From Paenisporosarcina sp. FSL H8-0542 (GTDB taxonomy: Bacteria > Bacillota > Bacilli > Bacillales_A > Planococcaceae), in NCBI RefSeq assembly GCF_038632915.1, contig NZ_CP152050.1, positions 3,347,501 to 3,411,500 of the forward strand: DNA of 64,000 nucleotides, in the 5' to 3' direction. The stretch's first letter is position 1. The number at the start of each line of letters is the position of its first letter. Shown piece by piece: positions 7,615 to 17,400 of the stretch. The notes beneath the pieces were generated by a model. The model was given only the letters and a program-made list of their open reading frames with translations. It had not been told where the DNA came from and searched no databases. A program made the position numbers and the translations under genes.

Positions 7615-8355
7615 TTACATCTTTTTTAATGTTCGTTTTAAGAATTCTTTTGTACGTTCTTGCGTTGGATTATTGAAAATTTGCTCTGGACTTCCCACTT
7701 CACAAATAACACCTTTGTCCATAAATACGACACGGTCTGAAACTTCCTTTGCAAATTCCATCTCATGCGTGACGATTAGCATGGTAAGACCTGTTTCAGC
7801 AAGTTCTTTCATGACTTTAAGAACTTCTCCTACCATCTCAGGATCTAGTGCTGATGTTGGTTCATCAAACAGCATGACGTCTGGTTCCATTGACAGTGCA
7901 CGTGCAATTGCTACACGCTGTTTTTGTCCACCTGACAAGTGGCTTGGTTTCGCGTTGATATATCGGTCCATTCCAACAACTTTCAGATATTTTATCGCAA
8001 TTTTCTCCGCTTCTTCCTTTGAGCGCTTCAAAACTTTTACTTGTCCAATGACGCAATTGTTGAGGACATTATGATTGTTGAATAAGTTGAATTGCTGGAA
8101 GACCATTCCGAGTTTTGTTCGGTAAGCATGGATATCATGCTTGTTACCCAAAATGTTTTCATTATTATAAATGATTTGTCCGCCGCTCGGTTTTTCCAAT
8201 AGATTAATGCAGCGCAGAAGAGTGGACTTTCCTGATCCCGAAGAACCAATGACACAGACCACTTCCCCTTTATTTACCGAGAAGTCAATGTCGCGCAATA
8301 CTTCATGGGATCCAAAAGATTTGCTTAGATGCTGTATATCAATAACTGCTTCCAT
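7615..8355 (-). CDS. Polar amino acid ABC transporter, ATP-binding protein
   Basis: This is the ATPase of a polar-amino-acid uptake system (GlnQ/HisP type). Walker A is GSSGSGKST, the Q-loop lies in [10 protein letters not shown], the signature is [13 protein letters not shown], Walker B is [12 protein letters not shown] and the H-loop is VTHEME. With the start at 8355 (GAAAGGAG upstream) it is 246 residues, the normal length. It is the third gene of the operon, 16 bases after the permease. The upstream lysine riboswitch suggests that the imported substrate is lysine. Confidence 0.93.
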   Translation of the reverse strand: MEAVIDIQHLSKSFGSHEVLRDIDFSVNKGEVVCVIGSSGSGKSTLLRCINLLEKPSGGQIIYNNENILGNKHDIHAYRTKLGMVFQQFNLFNNHNVLNNCVIGQVKVLKRSKEEAEKIAIKYLKVVGMDRYINAKPSHLSGGQKQRVAIARALSMEPDVMLFDEPTSALDPEMVGEVLKVMKELAETGLTMLIVTHEMEFAKEVSDRVVFMDKGVICEVGSPEQIFNNPTQERTKEFLKRTLKKM

Positions 8356-8371
8356 GTGAACTTCTCCTTTC

Positions 8372-9127
8372 TTATCGGTTACCGTTTTTTGTTGTACCAA
8401 GTACATTTTCCGGCATTCCGATCATGCTGTAATTTTTAGGTCCATCCAGTTTCCGTTCCACATATCGAAGGATTAATGTGACGGTGAATGTCATGATGAA
8501 ATACAGGACACAGGCAACAAAGAACGATTCAAAATACCTGAAGTTATTTCCGGCCACTGATTTCGTTTGGAAAAACAACTCGGTAACGCCAATGACGTTA
8601 AGTACAGCCGTATCTTTAATATTGATGACAAATTGATTGCCTGTTGCCGGCAAAATGTTGCGAATGACTTGCGGCAGGACGACATGGATCATCGTCTGGA
8701 AATGATTCATGCCGATTGCCTGAGATGCTTCGAATTGGCCTTTATCAACGGACACTATTCCCCCACGGACGATCTCTGCCATGTACGCTCCTGTATTGAT
8801 CGATACGATGAAGATGGCCGCAGACAATACGTCCATGCTGATGCCAAATGCCAGGGCCGATCCATAAAAGATAACCATGGCTTGCACGATCATTGGCGTG
8901 CCGCGGAAAAACTCAACATACACAGATAAAATTGTATTAATAATTTTTAATAGCCATTTTTTAGCCCCTCGTTCAGGCATTGGAATCGTTTTGATGACAC
9001 CAATCAGCAATCCAATGATTGCCCCAAGAATTGTCCCGATAATGGAAATCAAGAGTGTCATACCTGCTCCACGAATGAACATCGGCCAGTTATTAGATAA
9101 AATCGTCATAATCCACTCAGTACTCAT
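8372..9127 (-). CDS. Polar amino acid ABC transporter, permease
   Basis: This is an inner-membrane permease of the HisM/GlnP type. Several hydrophobic helices surround the EAA loop, seen here as [21 protein letters not shown], which docks on the ATPase. The N-terminal [16 protein letters not shown] is the usual first transmembrane region. A single permease gene implies a homodimer. The ATG has AAGGAGG upstream. It lies between the binding-protein and ATPase genes. Confidence 0.92.
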   Translation of the reverse strand: MSTEWIMTILSNNWPMFIRGAGMTLLISIIGTILGAIIGLLIGVIKTIPMPERGAKKWLLKIINTILSVYVEFFRGTPMIVQAMVIFYGSALAFGISMDVLSAAIFIVSINTGAYMAEIVRGGIVSVDKGQFEASQAIGMNHFQTMIHVVLPQVIRNILPATGNQFVINIKDTAVLNVIGVTELFFQTKSVAGNNFRYFESFFVACVLYFIMTFTVTLILRYVERKLDGPKNYSMIGMPENVLGTTKNGNR

Positions 9128-9152
9128 TTTTGTCCTCCTTGGAAAACGTAAA

Positions 9153-9174
9153 ACCGGCTGCTATTGCAGCCGGT
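9153..9174 (-). promoter_or_regulatory. Intercistronic hairpin between binding protein and permease genes
   Basis: ACCGGCTGC and GCAGCCGGT form a perfect nine-base GC-rich stem with a four-base loop, just after the binding-protein stop and followed by TTTTACG. Such hairpins commonly act as leaky terminators or 3' protectors, so that the binding protein is made in excess. That role is inferred from position. Confidence 0.65.
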
Positions 9175-9187
9175 ATCACGTTGTTAC

Positions 9188-10027
9188 TTATTGTGCTGCC
9201 GGTTGATTTTTAATTGCGTTATCCATGATTTCCTGGCGTTCTTCATCTGAAATCTCTGCAAGTGCTTCATTAATTTTTTCTGTCAAGTCACTGCCTTTTT
9301 GCAATCCGACTGCAGTTGTCGTGTCTTCTACAGAAGTCTCGAAACCATCTGTAAATTCAACCATAGCGAAGTTGTCGTTAGCTGCGGAAGCACTGATTCC
9401 TTCTGGGCGTTCCGATACATATCCATCAATCATTCCTGATTCAAGTGCTACACGCATCGCCGGGAAGTTATCCATAGCAGTCTGCTTTTTCACACCTTTG
9501 ATTTGATCAATCACGGAGTAATGGAATGTATTTAATTGTGCCGTTACTTTTGCTCCTTTGAAATCATGGATCGAAGCGGCGCCCTCATATTTCCCGCCCT
9601 TTTTAACAACCATGACCAATTCTGAAGTATAGTAGTTGTCCGAAAAATCGATTGACTCTTTGCGTTCAGCTGTTGGTGACATGCCAGCAATGATGGCATC
9701 GATCTTACCAGAAACCAATGCTGGAACAAGACCGTCCCATTCCGTTTTGACAATGACCAATTCTTTACCTAGCTTGTCAGCGATTCGTTTTGCAATTTCA
9801 ACGTCATAGCCTCCTGCGTATTCAGCATTTCCGTCAATTCTCACTCCGCCATTTGCATCATCCATTTGAGTCCAGTTGAATGGCGCATATCCTGCTTCCA
9901 TACCTACTATGAATGGATCTTTCTTTTCTGATGAACCTGTTTTCTCTGAACTGCTTGTCCCACAAGCTGTTAAAAGCAAAATGGTAGAAAGGAATATCGT
10001 TAAAAATATGGCTGATTTTTTTCTCAT
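9188..10027 (-). CDS. Substrate-binding lipoprotein of lysine/polar amino acid ABC transporter
   Basis: This is a family 3 extracellular solute-binding protein. A signal peptide with lipobox LLLTAC (residues about 16-21) anchors it to the membrane, followed by a polar Ser/Lys linker. The fold motifs AGYAPFNW, GYDVEIAKRIADKLG, WDGLVPALVSGKIDAIIAGM and FSDNYY are all present. I start it at 10027 (AAGGGGAG upstream); the longer open frame runs back into the riboswitch terminator. As the first gene after a lysine riboswitch, lysine is its most probable ligand. Confidence 0.92.
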   Translation of the reverse strand: MRKKSAIFLTIFLSTILLLTACGTSSSEKTGSSEKKDPFIVGMEAGYAPFNWTQMDDANGGVRIDGNAEYAGGYDVEIAKRIADKLGKELVIVKTEWDGLVPALVSGKIDAIIAGMSPTAERKESIDFSDNYYTSELVMVVKKGGKYEGAASIHDFKGAKVTAQLNTFHYSVIDQIKGVKKQTAMDNFPAMRVALESGMIDGYVSERPEGISASAANDNFAMVEFTDGFETSVEDTTTAVGLQKGSDLTEKINEALAEISDEERQEIMDNAIKNQPAAQ

Positions 10028-10096
10028 GACTAGTTCTCCCCTTTTGTTTGATATATGTTTTAAATCGTCTTTATAGACTAAAAAGGCCAACTCCAC

Positions 10097-10345
10097 AAAA
10101 AAAAGACCTGAGATGAACTCAGGTCGCAATATGTATAGTTGCCCTAAATCCTCTACTTTTCCCAAATGAGATAGCACACTCAATAAACCGGGATGTTTAT
10201 TGAGACAGTCCTGCAGTTCTTAACTACAGACCCAGCAAGTAATACCGAGAAATATTACTCACTTCGGCGACATTTCCTTCTCCCTAAAATCAAAGCTTTC
10301 TCAAACTCCTCTAAGGACTGTTAAATATCGCGCCTCTACCTCACC
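10097..10345 (-). promoter_or_regulatory. Lysine riboswitch (L box) with terminator
   Basis: Read on the minus strand, the conserved L-box blocks occur in order: GAGGTAGAGGCGCGA, GGGAGAAGG, GTCGCCGAAG, GGTATTACTTGCTGG, GGACTGTC and, closing P1, GCTATCTCA. They are followed by a terminator, GACCTGAG...CTCAGGTC plus eight T (hairpin 10105-10125). This layout is that of lysine-sensing riboswitches that terminate transcription when lysine is abundant. It controls the three-gene ABC transporter downstream. The aptamer spans roughly 10164-10345. Confidence 0.92.
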
Positions 10346-10398
10346 ATATAAGTGAGGTTGTATTCAATTGTATTAATCAGTCTTTCAACAACATCAAC

Positions 10399-10427
10399 AG
10401 TCTACAACAACATAAATTATCTGTCAA
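10399..10427 (-). promoter_or_regulatory. Sigma-A promoter of the lysine transporter operon
   Basis: On the minus strand TTGACA (10422-10427) and TAGACT (10399-10404) are separated by 17 bases, placing the start about 45 bases before the riboswitch. Confidence 0.75.
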
Positions 10428-10610
10428 CCAATCTAAAAATCTAGTACTTAACCTATTAGCATATGTTGTTACCATTTCTTCTATCAAAAGATAAATGATA
10501 TATATATTTCCATTATGCTATCGTTATCACCAAAGACAGCACAGACTGCTACTTAACGATTTAATAGATTTCCTGAGCCATACTAACATGTATTTCTATT
10601 TACTCTATTT

Positions 10611-10619
10611 TGTTATAAT
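10611..10619 (+). promoter_or_regulatory. Extended -10 promoter of the GGDEF operon
   Basis: TGTTATAAT is a TG-n-TATAAT extended -10 element 29 bases before the start codon. The -35 region is weak, as is usual for extended -10 promoters. Confidence 0.5.
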
Positions 10620-10647
10620 TAACATTCAAAGTTTGGAGGTGCACAAT

Positions 10648-11970
10648 ATGGATCAACACATTCCATTTAATGAATCTAAATCTCAACCTCGGGATGAGGT
10701 GTTAATTTTACTTATTGACCCAAATATTGATTTTGTCATGGACATGAAAGATTCCTTTGACCGACATTCTATTTCTGTTTTAATTGCAACGACCGCTTCA
10801 AAAGGAATTGAATATTTCCATACCGTCAATCCAGATTTCGTGCTTATTGAAGCAAACCTGCCCGATAAAAGTGGATTTGATGTATTGCTGGAAATCAAAG
10901 ATATTTCACGAGATCGATCTATACCAACCGCGATTATCTCTTCCAATCAATTAAAAGAAAATCGAATACGCGCATATGAACTAGGGGCAATAGATTTTAT
11001 CAGAAAACCGATTGATTTGGATATTTTCATTCCCTTTGTATTAAACCGCGTGGCTTTTAGAAAGTCGATTACGAATAAATTACTCGTTGACGAATTAACT
11101 GGTGCATACAACAGGAAACAATTTTATATAACCAAGTCTTCTCTTTATAATCGCTACAAAATATCCAATGAATCTTTTTCAATTGCTCTCATTGACTTCG
11201 ACTTATTTAAAGATTTCAATAATATTTATGGCCAGCAAAAAGGAAATGAAGTGCTACAATTTTTTGTCCAGATTGCCCAACAGACCCTACGTTCAAAGAC
11301 AGACGTATTCCGTTTTGGTAGTGATGAATTTGTCTTATTGATTCGCCATAAACCAGCTCTTGTTGCTGCAAATATCGTAGAAGATATCGCTGAACAGATG
11401 CGAGAACTTTGGAATATCACCTTTTCAGCTGGGATATCGGAATGGTTTCCTTCCACTCATATCGACGGAACTTTGCTGAAGCAGGCTGACCGTGCTTTAC
11501 AACAAGCCAAAAAAGCAGGCAGAAATTCCATCCATGTGTATGATGAAAATTCGTTTGCCAGTTCCCTCGCTAGCCGCTTAATGATACATATTGTTGATGA
11601 TGATGCGATGGTTCGAGCATTACTTGAAAGGCAGTTCTCTGCATGGCAATCGGATACTTTTGAGATTAGTGTCCACTGCTACAATGACGGCTTTGAGTTT
11701 ACGGAATCAAATTGGTATACACCACAGGATTATCACGTTGTCCTGCTAGATGGTGTAATGCCCAAAATGGACGGGTTAGAAGTCCTGCACATTGTGAAGA
11801 AAAAAGTGCAATCCGAACGTGTGCTAATTGCTATGTTGACTGACAGAAAAAATAACCAAGATATTTTGCACGCCCTCAATTCGGGCGCAGATGACTACAT
11901 GCTGAAACCTTTTCATCCACAAGAGGTATTGGCCCGTATCCAGCGTCTTGTCAATAGGTTATTCCTATGA
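10648..11970 (+). CDS. REC-GGDEF-REC response regulator (putative diguanylate cyclase)
   Basis: The domains are a receiver (about 17-130), a GGDEF domain (about 145-305) and a second receiver (about 322-438). The GGDEF signature reads GSDEF (224-228), with serine for the second glycine and no RxxD inhibitory site at the usual distance, so c-di-GMP synthesis is plausible but uncertain. Receiver 1 has glutamate (E68, in VLIEANLP) where the phosphorylated aspartate should be, so it may be permanently active-like. Receiver 2 keeps the aspartate in VVLLDGVMP (about 368) and a lysine in LKPF. The ATG at 10648 has TTGGAGGTG upstream. The next gene overlaps by four bases. Confidence 0.88.
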   Translation: MDQHIPFNESKSQPRDEVLILLIDPNIDFVMDMKDSFDRHSISVLIATTASKGIEYFHTVNPDFVLIEANLPDKSGFDVLLEIKDISRDRSIPTAIISSNQLKENRIRAYELGAIDFIRKPIDLDIFIPFVLNRVAFRKSITNKLLVDELTGAYNRKQFYITKSSLYNRYKISNESFSIALIDFDLFKDFNNIYGQQKGNEVLQFFVQIAQQTLRSKTDVFRFGSDEFVLLIRHKPALVAANIVEDIAEQMRELWNITFSAGISEWFPSTHIDGTLLKQADRALQQAKKAGRNSIHVYDENSFASSLASRLMIHIVDDDAMVRALLERQFSAWQSDTFEISVHCYNDGFEFTESNWYTPQDYHVVLLDGVMPKMDGLEVLHIVKKKVQSERVLIAMLTDRKNNQDILHALNSGADDYMLKPFHPQEVLARIQRLVNRLFL

Positions 11971-13010
11971 ATATCCTACTTACTTTTTTTATCATTCTAT
12001 TTTTTGTTTTGGCTCTTTCACAGCTGCTACTGCTGTTATTTTTAGTAATCAAGAAAATGAAAAAAAGCAAGCGAGAGATGCATGAAGACCATATTTACAA
12101 AGAAAGCATGCCTTTGTTTATTCAGTATTTATATAATGATCAAGATGTATATATCCCTCTTCCACCTGAAGAGTATCGTGTTGCAGAGAAATTGTTCAGT
12201 GATAGTATGGCGATTACAACAGATGAAGGATTGCAGCACAAGATCCGCGAGAGCGCTACATACTATTTAAGTTCATACTATAAAAGAGTACTGAATACTG
12301 GGGCTTGGCCGGCTCGTGTAAATGCACTATATTATATAGAAAATTTTCGAATGGAATCTTTACAGCCCATTCTTAAACGAAGACTGGAAGAAATCAAAAT
12401 TCATGACGAAGAAAAGCAGCAATTGATACGTACCTTGGCAGCCATAGGCGATCTGTCCATTTTAGCGTATTTAGAAAAAGATCAATCAGCGACTGAAACA
12501 GTTTTTCTATCAGCGTTTACTCGCTTTCCTGACGATGCAATCCCACAGGCAGTTGAGTATGTTTCGCTTCATGGTAGTTCAAAAGCTGTCAGTTCTTTGT
12601 TAATGTATTTTGGGCTTTCGAAGAAACTGGAATATTTGCAACTCGTTGAGGAAAAATTGTTTCATGAACTTCCGGAAATGCGCATTCAAGCATTGAAAGC
12701 AATTTTCAGGATGAGCTACTTATCAGACACCAAGTTTCTGGAACCATTTTTTAAGTCCGAAATTTGGGAAGAGCGGATGTTTGCAGCAAAAATTGTAGGC
12801 GCATTGACCCTACCACAATTTGAAAGTGAACTTAGTGAGTTTCTTGGAGATCCTGTTTGGTGGGTTCGCTATTCAACAGCAGATGCTATATTGCAAACGT
12901 TTGGTGAGAGCAAGCTGCTTGAACTTTCACAAAGCCACCCTGATCCGTATGCCAGAGATATGGCATCTCAGTGTTTAAAGCTAGATAGAGAGGTTCCGTC
13001 TTATGTCTGA
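11967..13010 (+). CDS. HEAT-repeat-like membrane-anchored protein
   Basis: One N-terminal membrane helix (residues about 5-27) is followed by a basic KKMKKSKRE stretch and then about 300 residues of paired helices. The repeated pattern (RVNALYYIENFRMESLQPIL, MRIQALKAIFRMSYL, EERMFAAKIVGALTL, WVRYSTADAILQTFG) is that of HEAT-like repeats, which are protein-binding scaffolds. It overlaps its neighbours by four and eight bases, so translation is coupled. It probably holds the regulator or the glycosyltransferase at the membrane; that is inference from context. Confidence 0.7.
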   Translation: MNILLTFFIILFFVLALSQLLLLLFLVIKKMKKSKREMHEDHIYKESMPLFIQYLYNDQDVYIPLPPEEYRVAEKLFSDSMAITTDEGLQHKIRESATYYLSSYYKRVLNTGAWPARVNALYYIENFRMESLQPILKRRLEEIKIHDEEKQQLIRTLAAIGDLSILAYLEKDQSATETVFLSAFTRFPDDAIPQAVEYVSLHGSSKAVSSLLMYFGLSKKLEYLQLVEEKLFHELPEMRIQALKAIFRMSYLSDTKFLEPFFKSEIWEERMFAAKIVGALTLPQFESELSEFLGDPVWWVRYSTADAILQTFGESKLLELSQSHPDPYARDMASQCLKLDREVPSYV

Positions 13011-14415
13011 TATTTGGATTAGGTTGTTTCAATTTTTTGCGCTAATGATTATCATTTATATGTCTTTTACGGCATTAAGCTATGTTATCTTATTTCTACT
13101 GTCTTTACGGAAAGTGTTAAGGGAAGGCAGACTGGATAAAAAAGAGACTCTGGAAGATTTGGCTATTAGTGAAAGTACGATACCCGTTTCCATAATTGTT
13201 CCTGCTTATAATGAAGAGATTGGGGTCATCAGTACCGTCCGATCATTATTGACTTTGCAATACCCACAATATGAAATCATTGTGGTGGATGATGGCTCCA
13301 AGGATCAAACTCTTTCCAAATTGATAGTTGAGTACGGATTGGTAGTGGTGGATCATGCAATTCGAAAACATATCGATACTAATCCTATCCGTAAAGTGTA
13401 TAAATCTCCCATATTCCCTAATTTAGTCGTAATCTCCAAAGAAAACGGCGGTAAAGCAGATGCATTAAACAGTGGGATCAATTTAGCCAATTACCCGTTC
13501 TTTTGTGCGATTGACGGGGATTCCATATTGGAACAGGATGCGTTATTAAAAGCAATGAAACCTGTTCTTGCGGCAGATGGGAAAATTATTGCTGTTGGTG
13601 GATCCATCCGTGTTGCAAATGGCACAACGATAGCCAGAAGCAAAATAGAAGTGATTGAGCTCTCCAGTAAACCTTTGGTCATCATGCAAATTGTAGAATA
13701 TTTCCGTGCGTTTTTGATTGGGCGTTTGGGATTCAGCAGATTCAATCAGCTATTGATTATCTCGGGGGCATTCGGAGTTTTTCGTAAGGACAAGGTGATA
13801 CATATTGGCGGCTACCAAGAAGGTACTGTTGGAGAAGATATGGAATTGATCGTCAGGCTCCAGCGAATGATTCGTGAGGAAAAACTGGCAGACCGGATTG
13901 AATATATACCGGATCCTGTCTGCTGGACAGAAGCCCCTGAGTCTTTCAATGATTTACGGTCGCAGCGTGTTCGATGGCAAACAGGTTTAGCTGAAACGCT
14001 TTATAAACATCGAAAAATGTTCTTTAATCCAAGGTTTGGTACCATTGGCTTTGTCACATTTCCTTATTTCTTATTTGTGGAATTGCTTGGAGCAGCGTTC
14101 GAATTCATAGGATATTTACTGATTATTTTTGGGTTGTTATTTGACTTCCTCGACCCTGCAGTAGTCTTCACCCTATTCCTGGTAACGGTCATGTACGGCT
14201 CCTTTATTTCATCGCTTGCTGTCCTAATGGAAGAGATGACTATGCATAAATATCCGAAAGTCTCTCATTTGGTGAAGCTGTTCTTTTGGTCACTAACCGA
14301 GAGTTTCTGGTACCGTCCAATTATGGTTATTTGGCGTATTGAAGGTTTAATTGTCTTTTTCACCAAAAAAGCAGAATGGGGACAAATGCAGCGAAAAGGT
14401 ATATCTACAGATTAA
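13003..14415 (+). CDS. Processive family 2 glycosyltransferase
   Basis: This is a membrane glycosyltransferase of the cellulose synthase/PgaC/hyaluronan synthase type. An N-terminal helix is followed by the GT-A domain: VPAYNEEIGV, VVDDGSKDQT, KENGGKADALNSGI, the DGDS metal site, GEDMELIVRLQR, and QRVRW (the QxxRW processivity motif). Three or four C-terminal helices would form the export channel. No PilZ domain is fused. With the neighbouring GGDEF protein it forms a likely c-di-GMP-linked exopolysaccharide synthase. The polymer cannot be predicted from sequence. Confidence 0.88.
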   Translation: MSDIWIRLFQFFALMIIIYMSFTALSYVILFLLSLRKVLREGRLDKKETLEDLAISESTIPVSIIVPAYNEEIGVISTVRSLLTLQYPQYEIIVVDDGSKDQTLSKLIVEYGLVVVDHAIRKHIDTNPIRKVYKSPIFPNLVVISKENGGKADALNSGINLANYPFFCAIDGDSILEQDALLKAMKPVLAADGKIIAVGGSIRVANGTTIARSKIEVIELSSKPLVIMQIVEYFRAFLIGRLGFSRFNQLLIISGAFGVFRKDKVIHIGGYQEGTVGEDMELIVRLQRMIREEKLADRIEYIPDPVCWTEAPESFNDLRSQRVRWQTGLAETLYKHRKMFFNPRFGTIGFVTFPYFLFVELLGAAFEFIGYLLIIFGLLFDFLDPAVVFTLFLVTVMYGSFISSLAVLMEEMTMHKYPKVSHLVKLFFWSLTESFWYRPIMVIWRIEGLIVFFTKKAEWGQMQRKGISTD

Positions 14416-14450
14416 AAAGAGGTTGTGCATACGCTGCACAACCTCTTTTC
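14413..14450. terminator. Bidirectional terminator between convergent units
   Basis: AAAAGAGGTTGTGCA pairs with TGCACAACCTCTTTT around a short loop, T-rich on both strands. It serves the glycosyltransferase operon (plus) and the 1077-residue gene (minus). Confidence 0.9.
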
Positions 14451-14451
14451 T

Positions 14452-17400
14452 TTATGGTGTTTTGCTGAATGTTTCTTGTAGGATTAGATATGATTGTTTC
14501 AAACGCTCGCTTGAATAAGGTAGCTCCCATGCTTCCCACCGATAGCGAGACACTTCATCGACACTAATGCTAGTTGAGGTGCTTGAAGGGAAAGTCTGGA
14601 TTACTTGACCCTGATTGTCCGTCACTCCAAGGGCGATTCCAATATCATCGATTTGCTGCTTGGCATCCATGCCATCGACGTATACATCACCAAAAACTTC
14701 TTTGGAACTAGGATCTTTAATATTCAACAATAGCCACGGTATGCGAATTTCCATCACACCTGTTGATGGATCGACATAATAATCTGCTAAGGAGTCATAA
14801 TCCGGTGAATCAGGATTGGAATTTCCAAAACGCATTTTCCCAGTCTCATATGAAGAAAACGGGAACGACTCTCCTGTATCCGGTCTTGTAATGCCTTTAT
14901 TAAGCGGCAAGCGGATTTCATTGAACAAACCACTGTTTTTAGTAGGTTTTGTTGTTGCTGAATCCATCATATTTAGTTCAATTCCGTATTGATAGTAGAA
15001 AACGTCGTAGTAAGCATCTACTTTCATTCTTGCCTCTTCTGTGGACTGGATAGATAACCAGAAATCAGCAAATGGCTGATTAAAAGTTACATCTCCCAAT
15101 TCATCTACACGATCATTTCCACTGCCAGGACTAACGTCAAACAGCAATTGCGGTTTGGTGTTTTTCAGCCAATCCGTCCCAGGTTTGCCGTCAATCCTCA
15201 CATATAGAAAACGTTCATCACTAGTGGCATAAAGTGCAGTAATCGGCCCTTTTCCAGACTGGTACATCGGGTCTGCATCTGCCCAATCCTCTATATCGCC
15301 ATCTGTTTTTATGAGCATACGATCAAAATTCAGGAGACCAAAATTCTGTTCATTCGTTTGTGCATTTGACCAAAATGGGCGGCGATCTGCGTTGTCTAAA
15401 TCCATGGTATTCCACGTTCTCTTAAACCATTCATCTTGCCAAGTAAACACAAGACCACCCATCATGCCTTCTTGAATAATATCCTCATAAAGACTAGAAA
15501 GGTAGTTACCTTGCTCTTGCTCGGTATGAAAGCCTTGGTTCCATCCAAATGGATTCACATGTGTAAGTCCACGTGATGCAGGAAGTCCAAATTCTGCAAT
15601 AAGTACAGGCATTTTATGGGACGCTTTTAAATCATGTAAATAACCCGCATAGTTATTTTTCTCTCCCCGGTGGTCAATATACTCAGTGTACCGTTCCTCC
15701 AAATTCAAAAAATCTGGATAGTATGGATAGACGTGATAGGAAGCAAACATTCCTGGCATTGAAAGATTTTCTTTATAATGCATATGGTTTGGATCGACAC
15801 TTGCCAAATCCTCCTGTTCCAAAGGTTCAGCTGGTTGTTCTATATTGTCGGTCGAGACCCAGTTAGTAAAGCTCATCGGTCTCGTCCATTTATACGTTTC
15901 CGCTTCATACACAGTCAATTGATCCATTTGCTGGGCTATCCACAATTCAAATCCAACGGCATTGGTTGTTTGAATATATTCCCCATTATATTGGTCCATT
16001 CCCTTGTATTTCGTTGCCATATTATCCACCATGAATGGGTACCATTCAATCCCAATCATCCACCCAATCACATACGGCGAAATATCGGCTTTATAAGTCC
16101 CATAAGCATGGCCAGGTTCTTTTGCAACTTTGGCATTTCCATGAATCACATCAGTAATTTTCTGGAATTCTTTTTGGAAACGATCCGTGATTTCCGGTGT
16201 AAATGCATCGAGTGTTTCTTCCAAAGGTGCTTCATCAATCCATACCCCATGAAATACATAGAGCGGCTTTTCATGAGATTCATTGTATTCCTTCAATGCT
16301 TCATAAAAAGCAGGGGGATGAAGCGTGTAAATTCGTATGGTATTGGCATTCATTTCTCCAATTTGTTTAAACCATCTTGCATACTCACCTTTTGTAATAG
16401 CTGCTTCCCCAGGGAAAGTTCCCGGTTTCCCCATTCCGATATTGACGCCTTTAACCGTTAATGTCTTCCATTCCCCATTTGTATATACGTCAAAACGATC
16501 GCCATTTACTTTGGCTGAGTAATTCAGACCAAGTTCATTTTGAAGAACAGAAGGTTTATGTATCAACTGTTTGTCTTTGCTACCAACGTCTTTCACATCT
16601 TCCAAAAGCACTTTCATCATTGGGACGTATGTTTTCCAAAAGAAGCTTTGTTCAGGGTAAACAAAATCGAAGGTAAACCATTCTTTTACTTTTGTTATTC
16701 CACTATATTGATAGATTGAAGGAATATCATTCGTGTCTACGAAATCACCTGCAAAATAGTACGAACTTGTCGCATCCTGTTTCTTTTCAATTACTGCCGG
16801 AAAACGGGATGGAATTCCCCATTCGTCAAGCAATGCTTGTCCCTGTTTATTTACAGGGAGTTCGAAATAAGCCAATACATTATTTTCATCCACAGCTTCG
16901 GTTATATCAAACCAATACCTGTATGGAGATTCTCCGTCCAAATTAAATTTCTTCTCGCCATTTTGTGTAAACGTCAAGTTAATGGATGCTTCATCGACAT
17001 CGCCATTTTCAAGTGACAATACACGGACCATTTCTGTATTCTCTTCAATGAACACAAGGCCTTCTCCTGCAAATGACCACTTTTGATTGCCAGCCGCTTC
17101 ATAGGAGTCAACTAGCCATTGTGGTATTTCCCCGTTGTCATTGGACAATTCTTTAAAGTAGCGGCCAGTCCACCCTTTTTGCTCAAACCCTAAATATTTA
17201 GATACTTCCTTCCGCACTAAAGGTTCCGTCGGTGATGAGATTGAATTAAACTCCATGATCAATGGCACATCGTTTTGATCAACAGCCTGATGAATTGACG
17301 TCCACTCACCAGAGCTTAAGCCTCCCTCGATTTTATCACTCAGTTTCTCTTGCTCTGATTCATAGATTCCATAAGTGTCTGCGACGTAAATCATATCAGC

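Noticed and set aside
15778-16461. A 227-codon plus-strand frame
   Set aside because: It lies antisense within the glycosidase-like gene, has no ribosome site and has a low-complexity Ile/Phe/His composition.
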